Positions 24,777-32,121 are shown, counted from the stretch's first letter. The stretch is 40,458 nt of DNA from Alphaproteobacteria bacterium UBA6187 (GCA_002422795.1 DITJ01000082.1:1-40458); one strand, 5' to 3'. Program-made: numbers and translations. The notes: generated by a model not told the origin, from the letters alone.

Positions 24777-24813
24777 ATAGCTATAAACTATCGTTATCAT
24801 AAAATCAATCGAT
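24777..24813. promoter_or_regulatory. OxyR-binding site between oxyR and the peroxide operon
   Basis: ATAGCTATAAACTAT (24777-24791) matches the published half-site ATAGnTnnnAnCTAT at every defined position. After exactly seven bases, ATAAAATCAATCGAT (24799-24813) matches it at most defined positions. The 37-base length and spacing are those bound by an OxyR tetramer. It sits just before a likely promoter for the rightward operon and five bases from the oxyR start codon. Confidence 0.85.
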
Positions 24814-24842
24814 TTTACCTAAGCTAAAATTGTAGCTAATGT
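24814..24842 (+). promoter_or_regulatory. Candidate promoter of the OxyR-controlled operon
   Basis: TTTACC (24814-24819) and TAATGT (24837-24842) are spaced by 17 bases. The weak -35 directly next to the OxyR site is the arrangement expected of an OxyR-activated promoter, where the regulator contacts polymerase. No alternative is equally placed. The first downstream ATG with a good RBS is at 24879. Confidence 0.55.
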
Positions 24843-24878
24843 AAGGGAATAACAACAAGCAATATAAGGAGATAAAAA

Positions 24879-25022
24879 ATGCAGGATTTAGATTCATACC
24901 AGCTGTTTTGCGCCCTTGAATTGCTGAAAAGTAAGCAAAGGCAAAAGACAAAGAAACCAGAGCGTAGCGAAGATAAGGAGGTAATTTGCGCGTGTACTAA
25001 ATATTTAAGTGAAACACTATAA
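24879..25022 (+). CDS. 47-residue small protein with C-x-C motif, first gene of the peroxide operon
   Basis: ATG 24879 is preceded by AAGGAG at ideal spacing and directly follows the OxyR-controlled promoter. The 47-residue product begins MQDLDSYQLFCALELL, has a basic middle (KSKQRQKTKKPERSEDK) and ends VICACTKYLSETL, with Cys11, Cys37 and Cys39. It has no signal peptide or membrane segment. ahpC starts 34 bases later. I do not recognise a family. The Cys-Ala-Cys pair beside AhpC, whose own C-terminus is Cys-Pro-Cys, could mean a redox or metal-binding role, but that is inference; a leader-peptide role is also possible. Confidence 0.6.
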   Translation: MQDLDSYQLFCALELLKSKQRQKTKKPERSEDKEVICACTKYLSETL

Positions 25023-25056
25023 CATTAATTTAAACAATAATAAAGGAGTATAAGAA

Positions 25057-25596
25057 ATGCTAGGTATAGGACAAAAATTTCCGGAATTTAAGGTAAAAGC
25101 AACCATCACTACCGATGTTACAACCGCCTTTACGGATATTGATAACAAAACTTACAAAGGTAAATGGTTGGTAGTATTTTTCTGGCCGAAAGATTTCACC
25201 TTTGTATGCCCGACTGAAATTGCCGAATTCGGCAAGCTTAATAAGGATTTTAAAGATAGGGATGCACAAGTGCTAGGAGCAAGTACAGATAGCGAATTCG
25301 TGCATTTAGCATGGCGGCAAAACCACAAAGATTTGAAAGATTTGCCATTTCCTATGCTTGCAGATGTGAAACGTGAACTAACTGGCGCGCTTGGTATTAT
25401 CGACCCGGCTGAAGGCGTTGCTCAACGTGCAACTTACATTGTTGACCCTGAAGGCATCATACGCTTTGCGATGGTGACAGACCTTAACGTGGGCAGAAAT
25501 GTAAAAGAAGTGGTGCGAGTACTAGACGCCCTGCAAACTGATGAGCTTTGCCCATGTAACTGGGAAAAAGGTAAGGAAACTATACAAGTAAAATAG
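25057..25596 (+). CDS. ahpC: Peroxiredoxin AhpC
   Basis: 179-residue typical 2-Cys peroxiredoxin that reduces H2O2 and organic peroxides. The peroxidatic Cys51 is in DFTFVCPTE (47-54), and the C-terminal LCPCNWEKG holds Cys165 and Cys167. The C-x-C form is that of the mycobacterial AhpC reduced by AhpD rather than by AhpF. The gene order here agrees, since ahpD follows and no ahpF is present. RBS AAGGAG lies before ATG 25057. A 72-base word-repeat palindrome separates it from ahpD. Expression is expected to be OxyR-dependent. Confidence 0.97.
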   Translation: MLGIGQKFPEFKVKATITTDVTTAFTDIDNKTYKGKWLVVFFWPKDFTFVCPTEIAEFGKLNKDFKDRDAQVLGASTDSEFVHLAWRQNHKDLKDLPFPMLADVKRELTGALGIIDPAEGVAQRATYIVDPEGIIRFAMVTDLNVGRNVKEVVRVLDALQTDELCPCNWEKGKETIQVK

Positions 25597-25602
25597 ATAG
25601 AT

Positions 25603-25674
25603 ATTAAGAACTTAGAATCTGGAACTTAGAAAATTATCTAAAAATCCAGACTCTAAGTTCCAAGTTCTAATAAT
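25603..25674. repeat. Word-repeat palindrome between ahpC and ahpD (7-base unit)
   Basis: Left arm repeats GAACTTA-like heptads (about 25607-25630) and the right arm TAAGTTC-like complements (25645-25674), around an AT-rich loop. It sits inside the operon, after the ahpC stop and ahead of the ahpD RBS, so it will be present as a hairpin in the shared transcript. Confidence 0.8.
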
Positions 25675-25689
25675 TAAAGGAGACTAAAA

Positions 25690-26214
25690 ATGAAAATGGA
25701 AATATTACGCGATGGATTACCAGGCTTTGCAAAAGATACCAAACTGAATTTAGGAACGGTATTAACCCCTGAAGGAGCGCCAGATTTAAGCCAGAACCAG
25801 ATTTATGGAGTGGCACTATCAGCGGCTTATTCAGTTGGAAACAAGCAATTAATTGATACTCTTTTAGAAGAAAGTACAAGTGTATTGTCTGCTGAAGAAA
25901 TCGAGGCTGCCAAAGCCGCTGCAACAATAATGGCGATGAATAATATTTACTATCGCTTTACCTATATGGCAAGCGATAAGGAATATGGAAAAATGCCCGC
26001 TAAACTACGCATGAGCATTATCGGCAATCCTGGTATTGCTAAAGTGGATTTTGAGCTGTACAGTTTAGGCGTATCCATAATAAATGGCTGCGGCATGTGC
26101 GTGGATGCACACGTGCATGAAGTTGAGAAAGCTGGAGTTACCAAACTTGGCGTGCAATCTGTTGCAAGGATTGCGGCTGTAATTAACGCAACCGCCAAAG
26201 CTTTAACAATATAA
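25690..26214 (+). CDS. ahpD: Alkylhydroperoxidase AhpD
   Basis: 174-residue AhpD, which links lipoamide-based reductant to AhpC and has weak peroxidase activity of its own. The catalytic centre is NGCGMCVDAHVHE, with Cys134 and Cys137 and His141 at the spacing of M. tuberculosis AhpD; FELYSLGVSI carries the upstream Glu. Length agrees with the family. RBS AGGAG precedes ATG 25690. dps follows 15 bases downstream. The trio ahpC-ahpD-dps forms one peroxide-defence unit. Confidence 0.97.
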   Translation: MKMEILRDGLPGFAKDTKLNLGTVLTPEGAPDLSQNQIYGVALSAAYSVGNKQLIDTLLEESTSVLSAEEIEAAKAAATIMAMNNIYYRFTYMASDKEYGKMPAKLRMSIIGNPGIAKVDFELYSLGVSIINGCGMCVDAHVHEVEKAGVTKLGVQSVARIAAVINATAKALTI

Positions 26215-26229
26215 ATTAAGGAGCCTAAA

Positions 26230-26676
26230 ATGGCTAAAGTACAATCAATAAATGTAGCTGGGGAGCTAGCAATCCTTCTTGCTGATACTTATGCACTGGC
26301 ACTTAAAACACAAAATTACCACTGGAATGTTACCGGCGCAGAATTTTATTCATTGCATAAATTATTCGAAGGGCAATATGAATCGCTGCATGATGCGGCA
26401 GATGAAATTGCTGAACGCATCCGTGCACTTGGTGCTTATGCTCCTGGTGGTTTTGCTGAATTTGCAAAGATTACTAATATTTCCGATGCTAAAGAAGGTG
26501 CATCTAGCAAAGAAATGTTGCAGGATTTAGCAAAAAGCCATGCGGCTATTGTAAGCCAGGCGAAGAAAGTGCTGGAAACGGCGGAATCTGCCGGAGATGA
26601 TGCTACCATAGATATGGTGGTAGGCCGAATTGAAGAGCATGATAAACAAGCTTGGATGTTAAATAGCAGCTTGTAA
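26230..26676 (+). CDS. dps: Dps-family DNA-protecting ferritin
   Basis: 148-residue mini-ferritin that assembles as a 12-mer, oxidises Fe(II) with H2O2 and stores iron. The ferroxidase residues His31, His43, Asp58 and Glu62 are at the exact spacing of E. coli His51, His63, Asp78 and Glu82 (NYHWNVTG, LHKLFEGQYESLHDAADEIAER). The N-terminal DNA-binding Lys-rich tail of E. coli Dps is almost absent here. It is the last gene of the ahpC operon, 15 bases after ahpD, and a terminator follows. This removes Fenton iron together with peroxide. Confidence 0.95.
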   Translation: MAKVQSINVAGELAILLADTYALALKTQNYHWNVTGAEFYSLHKLFEGQYESLHDAADEIAERIRALGAYAPGGFAEFAKITNISDAKEGASSKEMLQDLAKSHAAIVSQAKKVLETAESAGDDATIDMVVGRIEEHDKQAWMLNSSL

Positions 26677-26681
26677 ATTAG

Positions 26682-26719
26682 ATCCCAGTTACCTTAAAGC
26701 ACATAAGGGCTGGGATTTT
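26682..26719 (+). terminator. Intrinsic terminator after dps
   Basis: ATCCCAG (26682-26688) pairs with CTGGGAT (26710-26716) and the inner CCTTA (26692-26696) with TAAGG (26704-26708), followed by a short T-run (26716-26719). It ends the peroxide operon just before the potassium-channel gene. Confidence 0.75.
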
Positions 26720-26752
26720 ACCATCTATTAACGTAAACTTATTAAGATAGTA

Positions 26753-27487
26753 ATGCTCCATAAATTTATAATTAAAATTAGAAATTTTCTTAACAATAGG
26801 AAAGCTGATCTAGCGATACAAGTTCTTACAATTATTTCTTTAATTTCTTTCTCTCTTGAAACACTGCCAGGTATTTCTGTAAAAGCTAGTGAAATATTAT
26901 ATGTGATTGAAATTGTCACAATTAGTATTTTTACTATTGAATATTTTCTTCGCATAATAAGCAGTAAGAAACCCTTTAAATTTATAATCAGCTGGTGGGG
27001 TATTGTCGATATACTTGCTATTTTGCCATATTATTTAAGTACTTACGTTGGTATTGGTGTGGATTTAAGAGCGATAAGAGTTTTAAGGCTTTTCAGGCTG
27101 GTTCGTATATTAAAGATATTTAGAAATAACAATGCACTTAAAAGGATTATCCGTTCGCTAGTTTTAGCAAGGGAGGAATTTTTCCTTTTTTTAGGATTAT
27201 CTGCTATAATATTATACATATCATCTGTAGGAATATATTATTTTGAGAATCCTATTCAGCCAGAAAAATTTCAATCTATTCCACATTCGCTATGGTGGTC
27301 AGTGGTAACATTAACCACTGTTGGGTATGGTGATGTATACCCAATAACAGTTGGGGGAAAAATATTTACTGGAATTATAGTATTTGTTGGACTTGGTTTT
27401 ATAGCAATGCCAGCCAGCATAATGACTGCGGCTCTTTCACAAGCACGTAATGAAGAGAATACGCTAGGAAATCGAGGCGATGTGTAG
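26753..27487 (+). CDS. Voltage-gated-type potassium channel (6 TM)
   Basis: 244-residue inner-membrane channel. S1 to S3 lie at about 20-95. S4 is DLRAIRVLRLFRLVRILKIF (104-123), with basic residues every third position (Arg106, 109, 112, 115, 118, Lys121). S5 is at about 143-163, followed by a pore helix and the selectivity filter TVGYGD (189-194), then S6 at about 203-227. It conducts K+ and resembles bacterial Kv channels without a large cytosolic ligand domain. The last residues (LGNRGDV and the stop) are encoded by a dispersed repeat (GAAATCGAGGCGATGTGTAG), so the native C-terminus has been replaced or extended. Confidence 0.92.
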   Translation: MLHKFIIKIRNFLNNRKADLAIQVLTIISLISFSLETLPGISVKASEILYVIEIVTISIFTIEYFLRIISSKKPFKFIISWWGIVDILAILPYYLSTYVGIGVDLRAIRVLRLFRLVRILKIFRNNNALKRIIRSLVLAREEFFLFLGLSAIILYISSVGIYYFENPIQPEKFQSIPHSLWWSVVTLTTVGYGDVYPITVGGKIFTGIIVFVGLGFIAMPASIMTAALSQARNEENTLGNRGDV

Positions 27488-27559
27488 AAGAACTACATGA
27501 GACGAGGAAGATGGATCGCCACCTCCCACTCACTAATGGTTTGGCTTGCAGCGATGACG
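27466..27559. repeat. Repeat core overlapping the K+ channel 3' end plus a palindrome fragment
   Basis: 27466-27505 contains GAAATCGAGGCGATGTGTAG and CTACATGAGACGA, which is the core of the TATAGT element (37391..37496, inverted) without its terminal arms. It is followed by ATGGATCGCCAC (27511-27522) and GCAGCGATGACG (27548-27559), a diverged form of the palindrome in valS at 22449..22540. The remaining 70 bases to 27628 show nothing further. Confidence 0.7.
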
Positions 27560-27628
27560 TTACACCTTAAGCAATCAATTGTAAAAGTAGACGTTACCTG
27601 GTGCCCTTTAACGAAAGGATGAGATAAT

Positions 27629-28399
27629 TTATGGTAATTGCATGAATTTAGTAAGTGTCTTTTTAGCAATTCTAATACTCAACGCTACTATTGCATAAGC
27701 TAGCACAATTACTGGCCCTGCTGGTGCGTCAATTACTATTGAGACAAAAATTCCAAGCAAAATTGATGTGATTCCACATATCCACGCCATTAATTGTTTT
27801 TGTTTATATGGCGCAGCGGCTAAGGCCGGAAGTATAAGGCTTGCAAACACCACATAAACCCCCACAAGCTGCACAGAGGAAGTAATGGCTATGGCAAAAA
27901 GAACGTAAAACCAGTTACTGTGCCGCGCTTTATCCGGACGTAAAAACCATAAAACTAAAATACTGGCATATACTGGTGTATGTAGTATTACATCACGCCA
28001 GGTTACAAAAAGTATCTGTCCCGAAAGCAAGTGCTGAATTTCCTCGCCGCCATGTGGCCTATCTGCCAAAACCAATAAAGCAATTGATGCAGCCAGCACG
28101 AAGCTACTGCCGATAATTGCTTCTTGCTCTTTGGGTAATTTCTTTTCTACACACCGGAAAAGTAATGCTGCCAGCAGTGCAAAGCCTAGCGCTAAACTTT
28201 GTACTATCCACCAGACTGGTTCTTGCCAAATTATATTGGCAGCAACCACCCCAAGCCCTGCAAATTGTGCAATAGCGAGATCGATAAATATAATTCCGCG
28301 TTTAAGAACTTCTAACCCAAGCGGTGCATGTGTTAGCGCAATTATAAGGCCAGCAGCAAGTGCTGGCCCCACGATTGCAATTAATTCGTTACTTATCAC
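27629..28399 (-). CDS. Metal ABC transporter permease (ZnuB-like, second copy)
   Basis: 256-residue ABC-3 family permease with about eight hydrophobic segments: an N-terminal GPALAAGLIIALTHAPLGLEVLKRGIIFIDLAIAQFA (the family GDAIAHS motif is replaced by IDLAIAQFA), and a late QLVGVYVVFASLILPALAA region. It overlaps the upstream binding-protein gene by 11 bases, so the two are co-translated. Zinc is the most likely substrate, manganese or another divalent metal an alternative. No ATPase gene lies in this operon. It differs strongly from ZnuB at 13672..14457 and is not a recent duplicate. Confidence 0.88.
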   Translation of the reverse strand: MISNELIAIVGPALAAGLIIALTHAPLGLEVLKRGIIFIDLAIAQFAGLGVVAANIIWQEPVWWIVQSLALGFALLAALLFRCVEKKLPKEQEAIIGSSFVLAASIALLVLADRPHGGEEIQHLLSGQILFVTWRDVILHTPVYASILVLWFLRPDKARHSNWFYVLFAIAITSSVQLVGVYVVFASLILPALAAAPYKQKQLMAWICGITSILLGIFVSIVIDAPAGPVIVLAYAIVALSIRIAKKTLTKFMQLP

Positions 28400-29303
28400 C
28401 GGTTGCTCCCTTTAGAGTAGCAATAGTGCTATCAAACAGGCCGAACAAATCCGTAGCTGATTCATTGCCACCAACTGTATAAGGCATCTTAATAGCCGGT
28501 GTTCCAGTCTTTTCTGATAACCAATTACTTGCATCATCAGGATCATAAGAGCTACGCAAGATTGCCTTTGCCGGATGGACATTCAGGGTTTTCAGCAACT
28601 CTTCCAAGTGGCCAGTTGTTGGCGGAACCCCAGGTTTTGGCTCCAATGTAGCAACTTGGGTTAAACCAAGCCAATCATTCAAATAGGTAAATGACATGTG
28701 ATGCACTACAACAGGAGTGCCTTTTAACGATAACGCCTCACTTTCCCAGCGCTTTATTGCCTGCTGCCATTTTTCAGAGAACACTGCATATTGCGATTTG
28801 TAGTAGGCACTATTCACCGCATCCACTTGTGATAACCTTGCTGTAAGCTCCTTTGCCACTAAAGCGATGTTATGCGGGTTTAGCTGCACGTGCGGATTGC
28901 CCTCCGGGTGGATATCACCTTGGCTTCTATCTACTGAGGCAGGTTTTTCCAGCAAATGAACAACACTAGATGCCTGCAAGTTCGCAATATTACCTGGCTG
29001 AACTTTAGAATTTCCTGCACTTTGCAATAGCACCGGAAGCCAGCCTATTTCTAGGCCGGAGCCAGAACATATTACAAAATCACTTTTACGCATTGCCGCA
29101 ATCAGGCTTGGTTTAGCGCGCACATGATGCGGGTCTTCCATCGCTGTAGTTGCAGAAAATGTTTCCACTTTATCGCCACCAATTTCTTTTGCAAGCGAAG
29201 CCCATTCAGGCTCACAGGCAAATATTTTTGTTTTGGCATTGGCTGCTGGAGCGATTGCAAACAGTAAGCCTGTTATTATCAAAATTGAAGAAAATATACG
29301 CAT
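28389..29303 (-). CDS. Metal ABC transporter substrate-binding protein (ZnuA-like, second copy)
   Basis: 304-residue periplasmic binding protein of the zinc/manganese cluster A-I. The signal peptide covers residues 1-23 (ILIITGLLFAIAPAANA). Probable ligand regions are DPHHVRAKPSLIAAM (His59/60 area), HPEGNPHVQLNPHN, VVVHHMSFTYL, and the final SSYDPDD. It has a different family feel from ZnuA of the first locus: no charged linker, and longer His stretches in the middle. The gene follows an outer-membrane protein gene and precedes a permease gene in the same direction, so the three probably import one metal across both membranes. Confidence 0.88.
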   Translation of the reverse strand: MRIFSSILIITGLLFAIAPAANAKTKIFACEPEWASLAKEIGGDKVETFSATTAMEDPHHVRAKPSLIAAMRKSDFVICSGSGLEIGWLPVLLQSAGNSKVQPGNIANLQASSVVHLLEKPASVDRSQGDIHPEGNPHVQLNPHNIALVAKELTARLSQVDAVNSAYYKSQYAVFSEKWQQAIKRWESEALSLKGTPVVVHHMSFTYLNDWLGLTQVATLEPKPGVPPTTGHLEELLKTLNVHPAKAILRSSYDPDDASNWLSEKTGTPAIKMPYTVGGNESATDLFGLFDSTIATLKGATGDK

Positions 29304-29327
29304 ATTTTTATACTCCTAATGTTTATT

Positions 29328-29379
29328 TAGTCGCTAGTCACTAGCCTTTAGCCAAAACTACTAGAGACTAGTAACTACC
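29328..29379. repeat. Word-repeat palindrome between outer-membrane protein and binding protein genes
   Basis: Left arm has TAGTCGC TAGTCAC TAGCCTT heptads (29328-29349); right arm CTACTAGAGACTAGTAACTAC (29359-29379, minus one base) is its diverged complement. It lies within the presumed operon, starting right beside the upstream gene's stop codon. Same architecture as 25603..25674 and 20709..20782. Confidence 0.75.
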
Positions 29380-30770
29380 TAATACTTATGTGTACCATGA
29401 GCGCCAATGCTCATGATATATTGCAAGATAATTTGATTATCTTGTTTGCCCTGACTTAAATCCTCACGGTTATATTGCAGGCGCACCCGACTAAATTCGC
29501 TGTTAGTCCAATCTGTCATAAGCGAATATGTTTGGGGATTATGTCCATTGGAATCAAGTGCACTGCCTATCAGTGCGCCAGGTGCATCAGGAGCTTCTAA
29601 CATGCTATACCGCACGCCAACACGGAACGAAGGTAAGAATTTATATGTAGCTTGTGCATATAAACCACTTTGATTTTCATTGAAAGCAACATCTCCTGTG
29701 TCTGCGGTGCTATCGTTATAAATGCCATTTTCTTTGCGGAGCATATATTCACCCTGCAAGGTTACTTCCTGTTCACGGCTATTCCCCGTTGGTGCCCAGG
29801 TATAGCGCAAATCAGTTGCATACAGGTTATTATCACCAATGAATGTTACTGTATCTTCATTAGTTACCCGCCCAGGTGTTTTTGTACCCAACCAAGAAGC
29901 ACCAAGCCTCCAGCTTTGGTTTGTGCCTATATCACCACCAACACGGGCATAACTGGAATAGCTGCCAGAGCTTTCACCTGTCGCGCTACCACCTGGGAAT
30001 TTATCACCCCTAAATGCACCACCACCAATTTCTGTATAAATATCGGTAGGTAGAATATAGGATAACTGAACCCCATCATCATTGAACCCTTTATTCAGAA
30101 AAGCGCGGTAAGGCAATGGCCTGTCTGCAAAATCATCAGCGTGGGCATGGTGTTCATTTAAGTAACCAAAATTCCAGAAAGAACGCCCAGCTTTTAAGTT
30201 AAGTCCGTTTGGAAGCCCAGAACCTGGCAGGGTTTTAATATATGCCTCTTCTAGCTCCAGTTCATCTGCGCCATCTTCAGAGACTATTGCTGCAGTTAAG
30301 TGACCCGCAAACTTATCATCTACATTGGCAGAAAAATTAAGCTCAGACTCACCCAATCCCAAGCCTTCTGTGCCACGCTCACCTTCTTCACCTATTGCAA
30401 AACCTTTCATCTCAGATGTATCTGTGGAAAAGTTTGAATATTTTCCATTTAGGATAACTCCTATGGCAGGGTTAAAGCTATTATCGCTATTTCCGTTGCT
30501 TGAGCTGTTTCTAGCAACAGCTGCCGGTGGTGAGCTTTGTACTGGAGTTACTGCAACAGGAGCCTGCTGTACAGAGGTTTGGGTAGTTTTAGTCTTTTCC
30601 ATTTTGGATAGTTTTGCTTCTAAATCAGCAATACGGCTTTCGTAACTTTTACGCATTGATTGGATTTCTGCCCGCAATTCTGCAGTATCATTATCAGATG
30701 CAGCAAAGGCTGAAGTGCTTGAAAGCAAGGCAATAAGAGCGGCTGATGCCGCAAGTTTAGTTTTACGCAT
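29379..30770 (-). CDS. Outer-membrane beta-barrel protein of the metal-uptake operon
   Basis: 463-residue porin-like protein. The signal peptide (residues 1-23) ends in AFA. A coiled-coil segment follows (TAELRAEIQSMRKSYESRIADLEAKLSKME split over about 29-58), then a Pro/Ser/Gln-rich linker to about 95, and then alternating beta-strand segments to the C-terminus. A His/Asp cluster, NEHHAHADDFADRP, sits near residue 205-218 and could bind metal at the barrel entrance. Position between a His-rich small protein and a ZnuA-like binding protein suggests uptake of zinc across the outer membrane. It has no TonB plug domain, so it would be a passive or carrier-assisted porin. Confidence 0.75.
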   Translation of the reverse strand: MRKTKLAASAALIALLSSTSAFAASDNDTAELRAEIQSMRKSYESRIADLEAKLSKMEKTKTTQTSVQQAPVAVTPVQSSPPAAVARNSSSNGNSDNSFNPAIGVILNGKYSNFSTDTSEMKGFAIGEEGERGTEGLGLGESELNFSANVDDKFAGHLTAAIVSEDGADELELEEAYIKTLPGSGLPNGLNLKAGRSFWNFGYLNEHHAHADDFADRPLPYRAFLNKGFNDDGVQLSYILPTDIYTEIGGGAFRGDKFPGGSATGESSGSYSSYARVGGDIGTNQSWRLGASWLGTKTPGRVTNEDTVTFIGDNNLYATDLRYTWAPTGNSREQEVTLQGEYMLRKENGIYNDSTADTGDVAFNENQSGLYAQATYKFLPSFRVGVRYSMLEAPDAPGALIGSALDSNGHNPQTYSLMTDWTNSEFSRVRLQYNREDLSQGKQDNQIILQYIMSIGAHGTHKY

Positions 30771-30849
30771 GGTATTCTCTCTTTAAAAATAATTTAGAAC
30801 GCGCGAAGTGCTCAGCACAACGACACATAATATTTAAAATAGATTGGTA

Positions 30850-31140
30850 TTAAGAAAGGAGAATAGCAGGCGGTGCGCGTGGATTTGATTCAGAGTATTT
30901 CTGTAATTCAGAAATAATACTACTGATAGAAATATTCTTAATAACGTAGAAATTAACTACAGGTAATTCAATAGAATTATCAGCACTGCTGATTTGATTA
31001 TGCTCACAGAACGTGGCAATATCACAGGTTTTACCATGATGTTTATGTGTAGAAAAACCATGCTCCGCCATGTGCAGAATGCTAAGCATTTGCACAGTAA
31101 GGAAAACTATAGCTATTAATAAACTAAATTTTTTGTTCAT
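30850..31140 (-). CDS. Small His-rich secreted or membrane protein (DUF2946-like)
   Basis: 96-residue protein with an N-terminal hydrophobic signal or anchor (KFSLLIAIVFLTVQMLSILHMA), then HGFSTHKHHGKTCDIATFCEHN with five His and two Cys, and a C-terminal RAPPAILLS. The layout resembles DUF2946-type proteins found beside metal-uptake or copper-related genes. The frame is open to a TTG at 31164, but ATG 31140 begins exactly at the signal sequence and is preferred. It is first in the presumed metal operon, 80 bases upstream of the outer-membrane protein gene. It may bind zinc in the periplasm; the role is inference. Confidence 0.62.
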   Translation of the reverse strand: MNKKFSLLIAIVFLTVQMLSILHMAEHGFSTHKHHGKTCDIATFCEHNQISSADNSIELPVVNFYVIKNISISSIISELQKYSESNPRAPPAILLS

Positions 31141-31208
31141 TGGCCTGGATATTTTTATCAACACTTCACTAAAATGAGAATTATAACATACTTGTCAAGG
31201 GGATTGTC

Positions 31209-31530
31209 CAGGGCCACCTCATAAATTTCATAACAAGCTCCTAAAAAAAGGAAGATGGGCCTAGCCTACTCCCCCCTTGAGGGGGAGTCAGGATTAATAC
31301 CATTTCTCAGTTGGTTATATGCATCAGCAGTATGTTGCATTAATCCTGGTGGGGGGTGAAATATTACTTACCCCCCACCAAAATCCTTGCCGCGCTTTCA
31401 TTGTTTTGCAAGTTTTGAGTAGCGCGGGGGCGGATTTTGCGCTCCCCCTCAAGGGGGGAGCCAGACAATCATTCTTTATTTTCAATATATTGCGATCAAA
31501 ATCGTAACAATAATTTATGAGGTGGCCCTG
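31209..31530. mobile_element. MITE-like element, 322 bp, with nested inverted repeats
   Basis: CAGGGCCACCTCATAAATT (31209-31227) and its exact complement (31512-31530) form 19-bp perfect terminal inverted repeats. Inside is a second pair, CTCCCCCCTTGAGGGGGAG (31270-31288) and CTCCCCCTCAAGGGGGGAG (31441-31459), and further GGATTAAT/ATTAATCC and GGTGGGGGGTGAA/CCCCCCACC pairs. Open frames in it are by-products of the symmetry. No transposase is present. It separates the metal operon from the unknown gene pair to its right. Confidence 0.85.
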
Positions 31531-31571
31531 CCTCACGGCTCAAGGGTGACGTAAAAATAGCGTATTTGTAT

Positions 31572-31733
31572 CTATATAGCCTCCTTCTTGCTCGTTATCC
31601 TCGTTAGAGATTCTAGGCGTTCGGTGTCATTTTTGAGGCGTTGGTCAATATAGGTGCATTCAAATACTTCATTATTACGGGAATGTGCATTGCCAAGGTT
31701 CTCTGGTGTCTTTTTTAATTCATCCCCCTTCAA
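31572..31733 (-). CDS. Small hydrophilic hypothetical protein overlapping the preceding gene
   Basis: 53-codon frame starting at TTG 31733, 14 bases inside the 3' end of the gene at 31720..32121. The sequence is coding-like and charged: KGDELKKTPENLGNAHS, then an amphipathic helix EVFECTYIDQRLKNDTERLE, ending RITSKKEAI. Two readings are possible: a translationally coupled small gene, or a continuation of the upstream protein after a frameshift just past its membrane segment, which would place a cytosolic or periplasmic tail there. I cannot decide from one sequence. The stop falls 42 bases from the MITE. Confidence 0.45.
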   Translation of the reverse strand: MKGDELKKTPENLGNAHSRNNEVFECTYIDQRLKNDTERLESLTRITSKKEAI

Positions 31734-32121
31734 AAACTAGAGCAATGATTGATATTACGATAGATACAACAGCAAAGATCTGCGTAATTCTAAGCTCTTT
31801 TTTCTCATCTTCCATATTTGCTAGAATTGCACATAGATATGGGTAATTAATGCAATTAATTTTATCTCCAACTCTGAGTGCGAAAAAGTGGACGTTGGAA
31901 CCATCGTCATTTTTATATCCATGCCGTTTTTCTAAATGCGTATAGAGCCTCTGGAATACCAATTCTTTATCCACTTTCATTTTTTCTGCGATAAGTTTGC
32001 AGTCAATCTGGATATAAAATCTCTCTTTCTGATCTCCTCTCCCTAAGTAAGCCTCAACATATTCCTTTTGGATCGTTTTTAGTAATTCTAGGTCTGTAAA
32101 GTGCAAAGAAGGTTTTTTCAT
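31720..32121 (-). CDS. Hypothetical protein with C-terminal membrane anchor
   Basis: 133 residues, not recognised. The N-terminal part is charged and looks like a helix-rich domain, with CKLIAEKMKVDKELVFQRLYTHLEKRHG (about 41-68) resembling a helix-turn-helix-like segment. A short beta-like stretch VHFFALRVGDKINCINYPYL follows. One membrane segment (about 112-130, ITQIFAVVSIVISIIALVF) is at the very end, giving a tail-anchored layout. The stop codon overlaps the next small frame. No neighbour gives a function. Confidence 0.6.
   Translation of the reverse strand: MKKPSLHFTDLELLKTIQKEYVEAYLGRGDQKERFYIQIDCKLIAEKMKVDKELVFQRLYTHLEKRHGYKNDDGSNVHFFALRVGDKINCINYPYLCAILANMEDEKKELRITQIFAVVSIVISIIALVFEGG

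Noticed and set aside
31319..31536. Two opposing small frames inside the 322-bp MITE
   Set aside because: Open frames on both strands are a by-product of the inverted repeats; no start signals or family resemblance.
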